A stretch of DNA of 64,000 nucleotides from Nitrospirales bacterium (GCA_021604005.1 BQIV01000019.1:1-64000), one strand, 5' to 3'. Shown: positions 25,801 to 35,655, counted from the first letter of the stretch. Numbers and translations are program-made. Notes: generated by a model from the sequence alone, not told the origin.

Positions 25801-26042
25801 CAAGGGCCGGTGTGTAATCAATGTAATATTGATGAAGTTGTTAGCAAATACCTAATTTCACGCTCTTAAAATTGGTGACGTCTCTCTCGAAGGTATGGGC
25901 ATCGGGACTAGGCGGAACGGACTTCGAACGAGCCAGCTGCATTCTTTTCAGGAACAATATTAAAGGTACAACATATATTGGTTAAGACAAGAGGGAAAGT
26001 GAGGAAGTCTCAGAATTTTTTAGCGATATAATATTTGAGAGC

Positions 26043-27326
26043 CTATGCTGATTTTTTCAGTAATTGTGGAGACGCGGTCCCTTCAACCACGTCTTGATTG
26101 ATAACCACTTCCGTGACTTCTTGAAGGGCTGGGACGTCATACATGAGGTCCAACATCAACTCTTCTAAAATACTTCGAAGCGCACGGGCGCCGGTTTTCA
26201 TGGAAATTGATTTCTCCGCAATGCACCGTATAGCTTCCGGTGTAAATGTTAAATGAATATTATCTAACTGAAATAACGCCTGATACTGTTTAATAAGTGC
26301 GTTTTTGGGTTCGGTCATCACTCGAACCATGTCTGTAACGCTGAGCTCACGCAACGTCGACAAGATGGGGAAACGACCGACGAATTCAGGAATGAGGCCA
26401 TATTTGAGAAGATCTTCCGGGCGAACCCGGTCCATTAACGAATCTTCGGTGTTCGTCACAATGGGTTCATTCGACGCCCCAAACCCTAATCGTTTCTGAT
26501 TCGTCCGTTGCGCGATAAACTCATCCAATCCGACAAAGGCTCCTCCGCAGATAAACAGCACATTGGCCGTATCGACTCGCAAAAATTCTTGCTCGGGATG
26601 TTTGCGTCCTCCCTTCGGAGGAATATTACACACCGTGCCTTCCACAAGTTTGAGGAGCGCCTGTTGTACACCTTCTCCGGACACGTCACGTGTGATTGAA
26701 GCGCTTTCTGATTTCCGGCTAATTTTATCGATTTCATCAATGTAGATAATCCCGACCTGTGCTCGTGCGAGATTGAAATCACTGGCTTGTAATAATTTCA
26801 GCACAACGTTTTCGACATCTTCTCCAACATAGCCGGCTTCCGTTACGGTTGTGGCATCGGCAATCGCAAAGGGGACTTGAAGAATTTTAGCTAAGCTCTT
26901 GGCCAACAATGTTTTTCCTGTCCCCGTTGCCCCGATCAGCATCACGTTGCCTTTTTCTAATTCGACATCGTGTAGCGTTTGACCGCTAAAGACACGCTTA
27001 TAATGATTATGGACTGCGACGGAGAGAACTTTTTTCGCACGTTCCTGACCGATGACGTATTGATCAAGTACCGCTTTTATTTCAGGAGGGGTTGGGAGCG
27101 GACCTTCAGGGACGGCAACTGGTTCGTGGACGTGTGGTTGTCCGGCAAGAAATTTTGAACAGTGTTGTACGCAATCTTGGCAAATAAACACATGTCCTTC
27201 TGTATGACACTGCGGACAGGTGTGATTCGTTGGAGATTGAATCAGCGTTTTCCCTGAACTTTGCGGTTTTCCGCAGAATGCGCATGCCATATCCTGGAGA
27301 TTCTGTCCGCGTGTCGAATCACTCAA
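26043..27326 (-). CDS. clpX: ATP-dependent Clp protease ATP-binding subunit ClpX with an extra CxxC insertion
   Basis: The 427-residue AAA+ unfoldase has all the core motifs: Walker [12 protein letters not shown], the pore loop GYVGEDVE, Walker [23 protein letters not shown], and the RKH loop [10 protein letters not shown]. It should unfold tagged substrates and feed them to ClpP. The N-terminal zinc-binding domain is unusual: CAFC (residues 15-18) and CQDC (49-52) are as expected, but a short insertion carrying another CPQC (37-40) separates them, with a further Cys at 56. The TTG start at 27326 is supported by AAGGAA about 9 bases upstream, whereas ATG 27290 has no good site. clpP is not adjacent. 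Confidence 0.93.
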   Translation of the reverse strand: MSDSTRGQNLQDMACAFCGKPQSSGKTLIQSPTNHTCPQCHTEGHVFICQDCVQHCSKFLAGQPHVHEPVAVPEGPLPTPPEIKAVLDQYVIGQERAKKVLSVAVHNHYKRVFSGQTLHDVELEKGNVMLIGATGTGKTLLAKSLAKILQVPFAIADATTVTEAGYVGEDVENVVLKLLQASDFNLARAQVGIIYIDEIDKISRKSESASITRDVSGEGVQQALLKLVEGTVCNIPPKGGRKHPEQEFLRVDTANVLFICGGAFVGLDEFIAQRTNQKRLGFGASNEPIVTNTEDSLMDRVRPEDLLKYGLIPEFVGRFPILSTLRELSVTDMVRVMTEPKNALIKQYQALFQLDNIHLTFTPEAIRCIAEKSISMKTGARALRSILEELMLDLMYDVPALQEVTEVVINQDVVEGTASPQLLKKSA

Positions 27327-27447
27327 AGTTCGTATTTCCTTATCAAGAAAAATTTTTGAAGATCCATGAAGGATATGTACGAAAACACCGCATCATAAAT
27401 GGACAGAAAGAAATTATCAAACACACCGACCGGGACAAGGTGTGGCG

Positions 27448-28473
27448 TTAATGCTGAGCACTGATCAATGGAACCGGCTCCCACGTCTCTCCTCTACTTC
27501 GGCTACGGTACAGCCCGCTTCCATTTGTTCCAACATAGAGTAACGTTGAGTCGAGATGACTGATTGCGAGTGCGCGAATATTGAGGTTTTCCAATCCGTC
27601 ATTGATGGCGTGCCATGTTGCTCCACCAGTCGTCGACAGATGAACCCCTTCCCGGCTGCCAACATAAATGATATCAGGAGTAGTGGGATCAATCAGTAAG
27701 TCACTCAGCATCTGATCGGGAAGGTCTCTTCCGATGTCCTTCCATGATTGGCCTCCATTCACCGTTTTATACAAGCCGGTGAGCGTTGCGGCATAGACTG
27801 TCTCAACATGATGAGGATCAATGTGTATTTTTGTGACGCTCAATGCCCGGGATGACTTCAGAATTTCCGGGTCCACGAGACCATTATTGACCTTGTCCCA
27901 CCAGTGTCCTCCATCTAATGACTTATACACACCACCACTGGTGCCGGCATACAGTGTTTGAGGTTGATGAGGATCAATGCTGAGAGTGACGACCATCAGG
28001 ACTTCCTTCATGCCATCCATTCGCTTGACCCATGTCTCCCCTGCCGTTTCCGATTCAAACACTCCCATTGATGTTGCTGCATACAACCGTTGACTAGACC
28101 CAGGAACAACAACGAGTTGATGGACAACGGACGAAATTGTCACACCTTCAAGTCCGGCTCGTTTCGACTCCCAATTCTGACCACCGTTATAACTTCGAAA
28201 GACTGCATCACCTTTCGTTCCCGCATATATATTGGCTGGAAAGAGCGGATCGATGGCTAAGGAGATCACTCGCGAGTGTGTCATCCCTTGTGAAATATTG
28301 TGCCATGTTGCGCCTTCATCTCTCGATTTATACAGATACGCATTGGTCGCAATGTAGAGAATGTTGGGCTTCGATGGATGAAGCGCAATTTCCACCACGG
28401 GCTCACTGCGCCCACATGCTGAAAAGGTAAACATGGCAAGGACAACTGGCAGACAAAACCATGTTTTATTCAT
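27448..28473 (-). CDS. Secreted Asp-box (BNR-type) beta-propeller lipoprotein
   Basis: From ATG 28473 this is 341 residues with a signal peptide ending in a lipobox (AMFTFSAC), so it should be a lipoprotein. The mature part is built of about seven repeats, each with an Asp-box-like turn: SRDEGATW, SYNGGQNW, SETAGETW, SLDGGHWW, TVNGGQSW, STTGGATW and SRSRGETW. This fits a seven-bladed propeller of the sialidase/VPS10/photosystem-assembly-factor type. It has no recognisable catalytic set of sialidase residues, so a binding or assembly role is more likely than hydrolysis. It lies about 70 bases downstream of the M48 peptidase gene on the same strand. Confidence 0.8.
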   Translation of the reverse strand: MNKTWFCLPVVLAMFTFSACGRSEPVVEIALHPSKPNILYIATNAYLYKSRDEGATWHNISQGMTHSRVISLAIDPLFPANIYAGTKGDAVFRSYNGGQNWESKRAGLEGVTISSVVHQLVVVPGSSQRLYAATSMGVFESETAGETWVKRMDGMKEVLMVVTLSIDPHQPQTLYAGTSGGVYKSLDGGHWWDKVNNGLVDPEILKSSRALSVTKIHIDPHHVETVYAATLTGLYKTVNGGQSWKDIGRDLPDQMLSDLLIDPTTPDIIYVGSREGVHLSTTGGATWHAINDGLENLNIRALAISHLDSTLLYVGTNGSGLYRSRSRGETWEPVPLISAQH

Positions 28474-28542
28474 GATGGAGGTGAACACGATGAAAAGCCG
28501 TACAAAACGTAAACGTTATGTTGAAGCAAGGTGCTGGCAACG

Positions 28543-29490
28543 CTACTGTCGCCACGACGTCTTCCCCTTGGAAGGGCTGGCTTTAGTGTTTGCTGGTGGA
28601 GAAGGATTGATCAGCGGTAAGTCGTTCACTGGAGCCTTCGGTGCTGGTTGATAGAGGGCCAGGGCTTCCGGCATCCATTTTTGTAAATCGGCAATGCGTG
28701 TTTCATGTGCTGGATGTGTTGAAAGAAATTCAGAGGGCGCTCCTTGAGAGGCTTCCGCCATACGTTGCCAGATATGGATGGCTTCACGGGGATCATAGCC
28801 GGCATCGGCTGCTAATAAGACTCCCACGTAATCAGCTTCTGATTCATGGCTCCGACTAAAAGGGAGTAAGACTCCGACTTGCGCTCCCATTCCGAGCGCT
28901 TGCATGGCAAGCTGATTCATTTGTGGGCTGAAGCCTTGCGTCGAAAGGGCAACGGCCGCAGCGGTCATACCAAATTGCGACACGAGGCCTTGGCTCATTC
29001 GTTCCCCGCCATGTTGCGCCAAAGCATGAATGACTTCATGCCCCATGATGGCCGCAAGCCCGGCCTCGGTTTTTGCCATGGGGAAGATTCCCGTATAGAC
29101 CGCAATTTTCCCTCCGGGCATCGCCCACGCATTTTTCGTCTTGTCATCTTTAATAACAGTCACTTCCCACTTGAATGCCTTGGCGGCTTCTGCATACTTC
29201 GATCGTTTCGCCGCTTCAATAATTCGCGCGGCGACCCGCTTGACCGGTTCAACTTCTTTGGGATCGGTCGAGAGCGTGACTTTGGGATCCTGAAGGACTT
29301 GATTGTACTGTGTGGCCGCCATTTGAGACATATACGAATCTGGGAGTAAGAGCAGTTGCGAACGTTTGGTATACGGATTAGTCTCACATCCGCTCAACCC
29401 AAAGCCCATCCCAAGCAGGTAGGCTCCTAGCTGTAGGTGTGTCCACCAACGGGTATGTCTCATAGATACATCCGGTTCACGAGGAGGCAT
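28543..29490 (-). CDS. M48-family metallopeptidase lipoprotein
   Basis: The 315-residue protein has a signal peptide with lipobox GLSGC. The zinc-binding HEVIH motif (GHEVIHALAQHGGERM, near 150-165) is complete. The third zinc ligand is present in SHESEADYVG about 55 residues later. The length and pattern match the LoiP/BepA-like periplasmic M48 group, which clears or matures outer-membrane proteins. It ends with a proline/serine-rich tail. It starts only 12 bases after the stop of the M16 gene at 29503, so it is in the same transcript. Its position with two M16 proteins suggests an envelope protein-quality or processing unit. Confidence 0.9.
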   Translation of the reverse strand: MPPREPDVSMRHTRWWTHLQLGAYLLGMGFGLSGCETNPYTKRSQLLLLPDSYMSQMAATQYNQVLQDPKVTLSTDPKEVEPVKRVAARIIEAAKRSKYAEAAKAFKWEVTVIKDDKTKNAWAMPGGKIAVYTGIFPMAKTEAGLAAIMGHEVIHALAQHGGERMSQGLVSQFGMTAAAVALSTQGFSPQMNQLAMQALGMGAQVGVLLPFSRSHESEADYVGVLLAADAGYDPREAIHIWQRMAEASQGAPSEFLSTHPAHETRIADLQKWMPEALALYQPAPKAPVNDLPLINPSPPANTKASPSKGKTSWRQ

Positions 29491-29502
29491 GCGGTCACCT
29501 GA

Positions 29503-30957
29503 TTAGCTTGCTTCCTGTATGGTAATATCCACCTCTTGCACGTCTTTGTACCGTGCCAATGCGGACGCGGTGCCTTTTCGTGGACCAACGATTAAGATGG
29601 AAAAGTTCTGTGGCCGTAAGTGCTGGCGAACGGCTTGCCGCACTTGTTCGGTCGTCACTTGTTCAATACCTTTGCGAAACTGTACGAACCAGTCTGCGGG
29701 ATATCCATAATACTCGTGTGTGACGTACTTGCCTAAAATTTTTGCCGGAGAATCCACGGAAAAGATATACGAATTTAACATGGCCGCCTTCGCCTTCTCG
29801 ACCTCTGCATCGGTTGGCGGGTCCGTCACCATTTTTTGAGATTCAGCAATCAGTGCGTCAATACCGGCGCCTGTCGTTTCAGTTTTTGTTGACATCATTA
29901 AACTGGCTAACCCGGGATAGTCCCACTGAAACCCCACGCCTCCATGCACATCATACGCAAGGCCCTGCTTGGATCGAACATTTGAAAACAATCGAGCGCC
30001 AAACGATCCGGACAAAATCTGATTGACGATGACTAGGGGGTAATAGTCGGGATTTCGGCGCATGACTCCCAAATGTCCCATCATAATTTTCGCTTGCGTC
30101 ATGTCATTTTTTTCAACATAAAACACTTTGGCTGGGTTCGACTCTTGATACGGAACCGAAAGATCGGGAACGGTCGGCCCCGTCGGCCAATCCCCAAACG
30201 CATCTTTGAGCAGTTTCAGGGCTGAGGCTGGTTGAAAATCTCCCGTAATACCCAAAATAATTCGATTCGGATGAAAGTAGGATTCATGCCAGGCGATGAG
30301 GTCCTTCCTGGTTATCGCACGCACTGTGGCATAGGAAGGTGTGCGCGCATATGGGGATGCTTGACCGTACACCAATTTTTTAAATTCTCTTCCCAGAATG
30401 GCATCGGGATTATCATTTTGCCGAGAGATGCCCGCCATGGCTTGATTCTTGGCAATCGCCAGTTTTTCAGGGTCAAATGACGGATGTCGGAGGACATCGG
30501 CAAAGACCTGTAACACATCAGGAAAGTCATCCTTCAGGCAGCTCATGGAGGCGGTGCCAGCGGTTTCACCAATAGCGGTTTCAATCGTGGCGGCTTTCCC
30601 TTCAAGATAATCATCCAACGCATCTCCCGCTAGAGATTCGGTTCCTCCGCTTCGCATCACCGTTCCCACCAGTTGAGCCAGCCCAGTCTGGGCGTTTGGT
30701 TCCAAACGAGAACCCGTCCGTATCTTTGCGGAGATACTGACGAGCGGAAGTTCATGATCCTCCATCATCAGAATCACCATTCCATTATCCAACTCTACGC
30801 GGGTTGGTTCGGGAATTTTGAATTCTGAGAGAGGAGGAAACTGTAGGTCTTCAACATAATCAACTTGAGCATAACTTGAGCCTTGTAGCGCCAGACTCAG
30901 CAAAAGCATCAGGCTTATACAACCGCACACTTTAAGGACATTCAACTGGATACTCAT
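29503..30957 (-). CDS. M16-family peptidase, inactive subunit
   Basis: The 484-residue secreted protein (N-terminal membrane/signal segment about 10-30) has the M16 fold. It includes the C-terminal RSKQGLAYDVHGGVG region, where an arginine/tyrosine pair normally binds substrate. The zinc motif HxxEH of active M16 peptidases is absent: the corresponding place reads LAQLVGTVMRSGG. It therefore should be the non-catalytic half of a heterodimer. Its start overlaps the stop of the active M16 gene by 4 bases (ATGA-type overlap), which indicates translation coupling and equal amounts. Together they form the mitochondrial-processing-peptidase-like pair common in bacteria. Confidence 0.88.
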   Translation of the reverse strand: MSIQLNVLKVCGCISLMLLLSLALQGSSYAQVDYVEDLQFPPLSEFKIPEPTRVELDNGMVILMMEDHELPLVSISAKIRTGSRLEPNAQTGLAQLVGTVMRSGGTESLAGDALDDYLEGKAATIETAIGETAGTASMSCLKDDFPDVLQVFADVLRHPSFDPEKLAIAKNQAMAGISRQNDNPDAILGREFKKLVYGQASPYARTPSYATVRAITRKDLIAWHESYFHPNRIILGITGDFQPASALKLLKDAFGDWPTGPTVPDLSVPYQESNPAKVFYVEKNDMTQAKIMMGHLGVMRRNPDYYPLVIVNQILSGSFGARLFSNVRSKQGLAYDVHGGVGFQWDYPGLASLMMSTKTETTGAGIDALIAESQKMVTDPPTDAEVEKAKAAMLNSYIFSVDSPAKILGKYVTHEYYGYPADWFVQFRKGIEQVTTEQVRQAVRQHLRPQNFSILIVGPRKGTASALARYKDVQEVDITIQEAS

Positions 30958-32522
30958 TGTTGCTGACCTCCTGAAGCTGCAGTGTCGATCTTGACCGGTT
31001 GTGGCGGTTCAGTTTCAATCATCGCGACGACACGGTTCGCTTCCCGAAACGTCTTGCCCGCAACCCGTCGAATATCAGCCTTGGTCACGTTCTCTAACCG
31101 ATCGATATAGGTAAATAACTCACGCCAATCGCCGAACAACATGTGATAATCCGTCAAATACATGGCTAATCCCAAATTACTGCCGAGTGCTCGCACTAAT
31201 CCAGCCTTGGCGCGCGTGCGAAATTTCTGCAGTTCTTCATCTGTCACATCTTCATTGACTACACGCTGTATTTCCGCACGCAACGCGTCCTGGACCGTTG
31301 TATTGCGTACACCCCGGCTTGGAACCCCATAGGCGATCCAGAGATGCGGATATTTGTCCCCCGGGTACGCACTATAGGAACCAGCTGACACGGCTATTTG
31401 TTTGTCGCGAACAAGGGACCGGTAGAACCGAGAGGTTCGGCCGTTGGTCAAAATATCATCAATGGCATCAAAGACTGGCTGGTCGGGATGCGTCACAGCC
31501 GGCTTGTGATAGCCTTCGAGGTAAAACGGCTGCGAGGGATCTCGGAGGACGACAGTCTTTTCAGCGATTGAGGGTGGCTCAACGGTTCTCAGTGGCTGAG
31601 GTTTCGGGCCTTCGGGTATTCTGCCAAAGTATGTCTCCAAGAGCGGAATAAGTTGCTCCGCTTTCACATCACCGACGATCGCCGTTACCATATTTGCCGG
31701 CACATAGTGTTTGCGATAAAAGGCTTCGGCATCCGTCATGGTATAGGATTGAATATCGCTGGCAAACCCAATGACCGGATGGTGGTACGGATGCGCAATG
31801 AAAGCCGTTGAAATGAATTGCTCAAGGAGGCGGCCGATGGCGCGGCTTTCCGTCCGAAGACGGCGTTCTTCCATGACAACATCTCGTTCTTTATAAAACT
31901 CACGAAAAACCGGATGCAGAAATCGCTCAGACTCTAAATAGGCAAACAGTTCAACTTTATTGGAAGGTAACGCATAGAAATAGCCGGTGACATCGGATCC
32001 TGTAAAGGCATTTAACGAGACGCCGCCTTCTCGCTCAATGATATCCCCGAACTCATTTTTCACGACATATTGACTGGCCGCCTCTTGCATTTTTTTAAAG
32101 TGATCTTTGCGTTCCTGCACAGTGGATAGATCGCTCTCCGGTGCAATGCGAGCCTGTTGATAGGCCAGATACGCGTCTTCCAAATTTTTGAGAGCGACTT
32201 TCTCTTCCTCATAATTCGATGTTCCGAGTCGTGGCGTTCCTTTGAACGCCATATGCTCAAACATATGTGCAAGACCGGTCATGCCACTAGGCTCCTGGGC
32301 GGAACCCACATTGACTCGTGTCATAAATGCAAAAACCGGTGCTTTGGGACGTTCAACAATAATAAACGTCCAACCATTTTTTAAGGTGTGGGGAGTGACG
32401 TGCTTGGAAAATGAAGCGAGGTCTTGCGCCAAAACCTGGGAGATGAATAGCGGGAAGGAAAAAGTCAGCAGGAACCCATAAACGCAAAACGGTTTCCTCA
32501 ATACGTGCTTGAGAGATATCAT
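30954..32522 (-). CDS. M16-family zinc peptidase, active subunit
   Basis: The 522-residue protein has a signal peptide and the inverted zinc motif HMFEH (GLAHMFEHMAFKGT, about 80-93), with a downstream glutamate in the expected region. It also has the conserved TSRFYRSLVRDKQIA-type segment of the M16 C-terminal domain. It should degrade or process peptides in the periplasm or at the outer membrane, together with the inactive partner encoded just downstream. A 60-80 residue insertion rich in charged residues (about 105-150) sits between the zinc helix and the glutamate helix. This insertion is usual for the bacterial secreted subgroup. It is the first gene of the protease block. Confidence 0.9.
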   Translation of the reverse strand: MISLKHVLRKPFCVYGFLLTFSFPLFISQVLAQDLASFSKHVTPHTLKNGWTFIIVERPKAPVFAFMTRVNVGSAQEPSGMTGLAHMFEHMAFKGTPRLGTSNYEEEKVALKNLEDAYLAYQQARIAPESDLSTVQERKDHFKKMQEAASQYVVKNEFGDIIEREGGVSLNAFTGSDVTGYFYALPSNKVELFAYLESERFLHPVFREFYKERDVVMEERRLRTESRAIGRLLEQFISTAFIAHPYHHPVIGFASDIQSYTMTDAEAFYRKHYVPANMVTAIVGDVKAEQLIPLLETYFGRIPEGPKPQPLRTVEPPSIAEKTVVLRDPSQPFYLEGYHKPAVTHPDQPVFDAIDDILTNGRTSRFYRSLVRDKQIAVSAGSYSAYPGDKYPHLWIAYGVPSRGVRNTTVQDALRAEIQRVVNEDVTDEELQKFRTRAKAGLVRALGSNLGLAMYLTDYHMLFGDWRELFTYIDRLENVTKADIRRVAGKTFREANRVVAMIETEPPQPVKIDTAASGGQQQ

Positions 32523-32747
32523 CCTGTCATCACCTCATTCAAGATAAAGATAGTGGAACATTATCTACATCCTACCCAGTAACTCGATCGCATGCAAGGT
32601 GAGTGACGCTCGTTATGTGCAGTGTGGGTATCATAGGAAGACCGGGGCTACTGTCACAAATTTGGGGGGCTACACATCACCTTCTTCTTAATGAAGGTGC
32701 TGTCGTGTTTCCAGCGTTCCCTCTTTGCACAGTCACGATGAATGTGC

Positions 32748-33395
32748 TTAGCCATATCGATCATTCTGCCATGGTCGCGCGGTGTTCGAATACCCGCGGA
32801 TTTCCCAAAATCCTTTCTGGTCTTGTTCGGTAAAGGTAATCTTTTTGATCCACTTCGCGCCTTTCCAGGCGTAGAGCTTGGGAATAATCAGGCGAACCGG
32901 CCCCCCGTGGTCTTTCGACAGCGGAAGGTGGTTCCATTGAACAGCGAGAAAGACATCGTCATCCTGACAGACGGACAGCGGGAGATTCGTTGTGTAGTCA
33001 TCATACGCTTCAAAAAAGAGAAACTGAGCCGACGGCAATGGGCGAACAATGGAACACACATGCTGAAAGCTCACCCCGACCCATTCATTATCCAATCGAC
33101 TCCAACTTGTCACACAATGAAAGTCTGTTGTGTAGGATTTCGATGGCTGTGCCTGAAATTCCTCCCAATTCCATGTAACCGGATTTTCAATTTGGCCATC
33201 GATGGTCAATGTCCAGTCGTCCAGTGAGAGTTCCGGCTTAAATCCAAGGTCCAGGACTGGCCAATTATTGACGAGGTGTTGCCCTGGAGGGACACGTGGG
33301 TCCCCATAATCGATGTCAACTTCCCGGGCAGAGTCGCCACGGCCTCGTTGCATCAGTTTCTGTTTAGCTCTGAGCATTTTTTCATTCATATCCAT
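32748..33395 (-). CDS. Sulfite-oxidase-like molybdopterin oxidoreductase
   Basis: From ATG 33395 this is 215 residues (an open frame reaches a TTG at 33419). The motif TTDFHCVTSWSRLDNEWVGV contains the cysteine that coordinates molybdenum in sulfite-oxidase-type enzymes. DHGGPVRLIIPKLYAWKGAKW is the molybdopterin-binding loop. There is no signal peptide, no heme domain and no dimerisation domain, so it is a minimal cytoplasmic version like the YuiH/sulfite-oxidase-like group. The physiological substrate is unknown; reduction of sulfoxides or oxidation of sulfite are possibilities from family relatives. It stands apart from its neighbours, and no partner cytochrome is near. Confidence 0.85.
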   Translation of the reverse strand: MDMNEKMLRAKQKLMQRGRGDSAREVDIDYGDPRVPPGQHLVNNWPVLDLGFKPELSLDDWTLTIDGQIENPVTWNWEEFQAQPSKSYTTDFHCVTSWSRLDNEWVGVSFQHVCSIVRPLPSAQFLFFEAYDDYTTNLPLSVCQDDDVFLAVQWNHLPLSKDHGGPVRLIIPKLYAWKGAKWIKKITFTEQDQKGFWEIRGYSNTARPWQNDRYG

Positions 33396-33587
33396 ATAGT
33401 CACCATTCCAGATGTTCAATCGAGACGCATAGCAAGGATACTGGAATTTACTGTCGTCCTGTTTCGTGGTCTTGACGGTCTTGTAATGTGGGCCGGTTGA
33501 ATCATTTGAGACGTTGGGTTGATACGTCCCTGTAGTGCGCCATCCCCTGACGAGGCCATGTGTTCTGTGTCAGGATCGCAACGATGT

Positions 33588-34634
33588 TTAGCTGCCGGAA
33601 TCAACGGGCGGTAACGCTCCCAGGAATGGGAACTCTCCAATGTTTCGCAGCTTGGTATCGGACACTAACCGAAAATCATCTTTCTCCGGATGGACAAAGG
33701 TAGGTGACACATTCACATCGGTTTGACTTTGCCGATCACGTGGAGCGGGAACGTTCGAGGCTTCTTTTTGAAGATAGTTGGCATCATTGGCAGAGAGCGC
33801 GTTAAATGAAAAAGCCGTGTGGCTTTCAGGAGAGACAAGAACCCCAACTTGACTGTCGGTGAGGATGTTGCCGTGCGCTTCACCCTGTGACGTATCATGA
33901 AACGCGATCCCGCCACCGTTCTTCACAAGTGTATTTTGAATCACCACCGCCTTGGACGTATCATGGACCATAATGCCTTCGAACAAACTTCGGGTAATCA
34001 CATTATGCTTTAAAAGAACCTCTGAGGTTCCACCCACTGCAACACCGTGATCATTATCATGAATAAAATTTCCGATAAGACTGGCCTTGGAGTTGGCAAA
34101 TGCGACACCAGTCGTTTCACTTCCACCTATCACGCAATCTTCTATGCGCACATCCTCAACTTCTTGCCCAAAGACCATGCCTTGAATATGAATTTTTTTC
34201 AACAGAATCCCGCCACCATTAAAAATGCCTAACCCGAGCCCACCATGTTGATGAACGGTCAGATTATGAATTTCCACATTCCGTGCGCCGTAGGGCCATT
34301 TCCCAATATGGAGCGTTCCGACGCGTTTTAACCCGGTCAGCACCACGAGGTCCATCTGTTCACCAATAATCTTGAGTCCCTCTTTGCTGTGAACCGTCAC
34401 ATCTTCGGCATAGGTTCCAGCTTTGATCCAAATGGTGTCCCCCGACTGCGCCGCATCAATGGCTTCTTGGATGGACACATAGGCTCCTGTTCCATCTAAT
34501 GCCACGGTCCACCCTCTCGCATCTGGCGGATGCGCGTTCATTGGTGAAACGGCCCACACAAATGCATGGTATGGATAACCGACACAGAAGCAGAGCGCTG
34601 CAATCTGTAGCATGAAGGTCGTTGAGAATTTCAT
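33588..34634 (-). CDS. NosD-like right-handed beta-helix protein
   Basis: The 348-residue secreted protein has a signal peptide (about 1-29). An N-terminal SIQEAIDAAQSGDTIWIKAGTY segment follows, the typical first turns of pectin-lyase-like helices. A run of parallel beta-helix coils (NGGGILLKKIHIQGM, GGTSEVLLKHNVITRSLFEGI, DTSKAVVIQNTLVKNGG) makes up the rest. It belongs to a different group from the two beta-helix proteins near 5490-10489, which have other front motifs. The function may be polysaccharide binding or modification; no catalytic residues are recognisable. It is transcribed away from coaE across a 300-base gap. Confidence 0.75.
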   Translation of the reverse strand: MKFSTTFMLQIAALCFCVGYPYHAFVWAVSPMNAHPPDARGWTVALDGTGAYVSIQEAIDAAQSGDTIWIKAGTYAEDVTVHSKEGLKIIGEQMDLVVLTGLKRVGTLHIGKWPYGARNVEIHNLTVHQHGGLGLGIFNGGGILLKKIHIQGMVFGQEVEDVRIEDCVIGGSETTGVAFANSKASLIGNFIHDNDHGVAVGGTSEVLLKHNVITRSLFEGIMVHDTSKAVVIQNTLVKNGGGIAFHDTSQGEAHGNILTDSQVGVLVSPESHTAFSFNALSANDANYLQKEASNVPAPRDRQSQTDVNVSPTFVHPEKDDFRLVSDTKLRNIGEFPFLGALPPVDSGS

Positions 34635-34935
34635 GTGATGCTTAAACCTAAAAACAGCAGTTGGATCACGAAAGTCTGCACCACCTCTTTATGCACCGAG
34701 CAAATAGTTTGCACAACTTTTTCACGCTCAACTGCCGTTTCTAGGTTAAAAAATCCTTTTCAGTATCTTGTGATGGCTGGAGAACGAAAAGGTTGCGCTA
34801 CCACTGATGCATAGGCCGTCTCCAAAGAGCCTTCGTAGGCAATAACCTATGTGATACCCGTGGGTCAAGCTATGGCGCTCTTGGGTATCTTATCTCATGA
34901 TTGTGGCTGGGAAAAATCCTATGCTATGGTGCGAT
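34635..34935. other. Divergent intergenic region between the beta-helix gene and coaE
   Basis: These 301 bases lie between two divergent genes and must hold promoters for both. I could not recognise a convincing -35/-10 pair or operator by eye. An alternative coaE start at 34897 is inside this stretch; the chosen start is supported by family alignment rather than by a ribosome site. Confidence 0.3.
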
Positions 34936-35565
34936 ATGCTCATCGTGGGCCTGACGGGTGGCTTAGCATCGGGAAAATCAACTATTGCTCAGATTTTTCA
35001 ACAGTATGGTGCATGGATCATTGATGCTGATTGCCTCACACGAGAGGTCGTGAAACCTCACCGGGTCGCCTGGAAGGACATTATTCGAACATTTGGTCGA
35101 ACAATATTGACCGAACAGAACACCGTAAATCGAGCGGCTCTGGCGGATACAGTCTTTGGCAATCCTCGTAAGCTCAAGCAATTAACAAATATTCTCTATC
35201 CCCGCGTGGCACGTGAGCAGGCTCGCATAGTACGGCAAGTTGTTCAGAAGAATCTGGAAGCGGTGATTATCTATGACGCCGCCATGCTGATTGAATCAGA
35301 TGCCTACACACGGATGGACCGCGTCATCGTTGTGACCGCCAATCAACGGATACAAATTCAGCGTGCGTGTCAACGGACCGGCATGTCTCGGGCTGAAGCC
35401 GTACGCCGGATACGCCACCAAATGCCGCTGCCTGAAAAAAAACGGTATGCCGACTATGTGATCAACGGGGCACTTCCCTTACCTCAACTGCGTCCGATTG
35501 TTCGAAATCTCTATCGTCTCTTTCAAAAAGAGGCTCGACAAAAAACAGCACCATTGCGTATCTAA
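34936..35565 (+). CDS. coaE: Dephospho-CoA kinase
   Basis: The 209-residue enzyme phosphorylates dephospho-CoA, the last step of coenzyme A synthesis. The P-loop GLTGGLASGKST (residues 5-16), the substrate region IIDADCLTREVVKP and the lid RQRTGMSRAEA-type segment (CQRTGMSRAEAVRRIRHQMP) are all present. The start at ATG 34936 places the P-loop at the usual distance from the N-terminus and gives the normal length (about 200-210); earlier ATGs at 34897 and 34921 would add an unusual head. No strong ribosome site precedes any of them. It is followed by trxB on the same strand after 90 bases. Confidence 0.93.
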   Translation: MLIVGLTGGLASGKSTIAQIFQQYGAWIIDADCLTREVVKPHRVAWKDIIRTFGRTILTEQNTVNRAALADTVFGNPRKLKQLTNILYPRVAREQARIVRQVVQKNLEAVIIYDAAMLIESDAYTRMDRVIVVTANQRIQIQRACQRTGMSRAEAVRRIRHQMPLPEKKRYADYVINGALPLPQLRPIVRNLYRLFQKEARQKTAPLRI

Positions 35566-35655
35566 TTTCTGATAGGACGGTATCATCAGCCTTCTCTCTC
35601 ACCCAAGCCAAGTTGTGCACGGTAAGGGAGTACTTCAACGATAAGGAGTTGTTTC

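Larger units (their letters stand above)
25336..26042. other. AT-rich gene-less stretch between the EPS locus and clpX
   Basis: This gap of about 700 bases lies between the upstream end of the EPS initiation gene and the 3' end of clpX (both minus strand). A plus-strand frame of 129 codons (25387-25776) looks non-coding: it lacks a ribosome site, contains no family motif and covers the AT-rich core near 25520-25580. A palindrome GGATTCT-C-AGAATCC is at 25786-25800, just after a TTGACA (25753-25758) on the plus strand. No gene on the plus strand would be served by that promoter-like site, so an untranslated transcript is possible but unproved. Confidence 0.4.
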
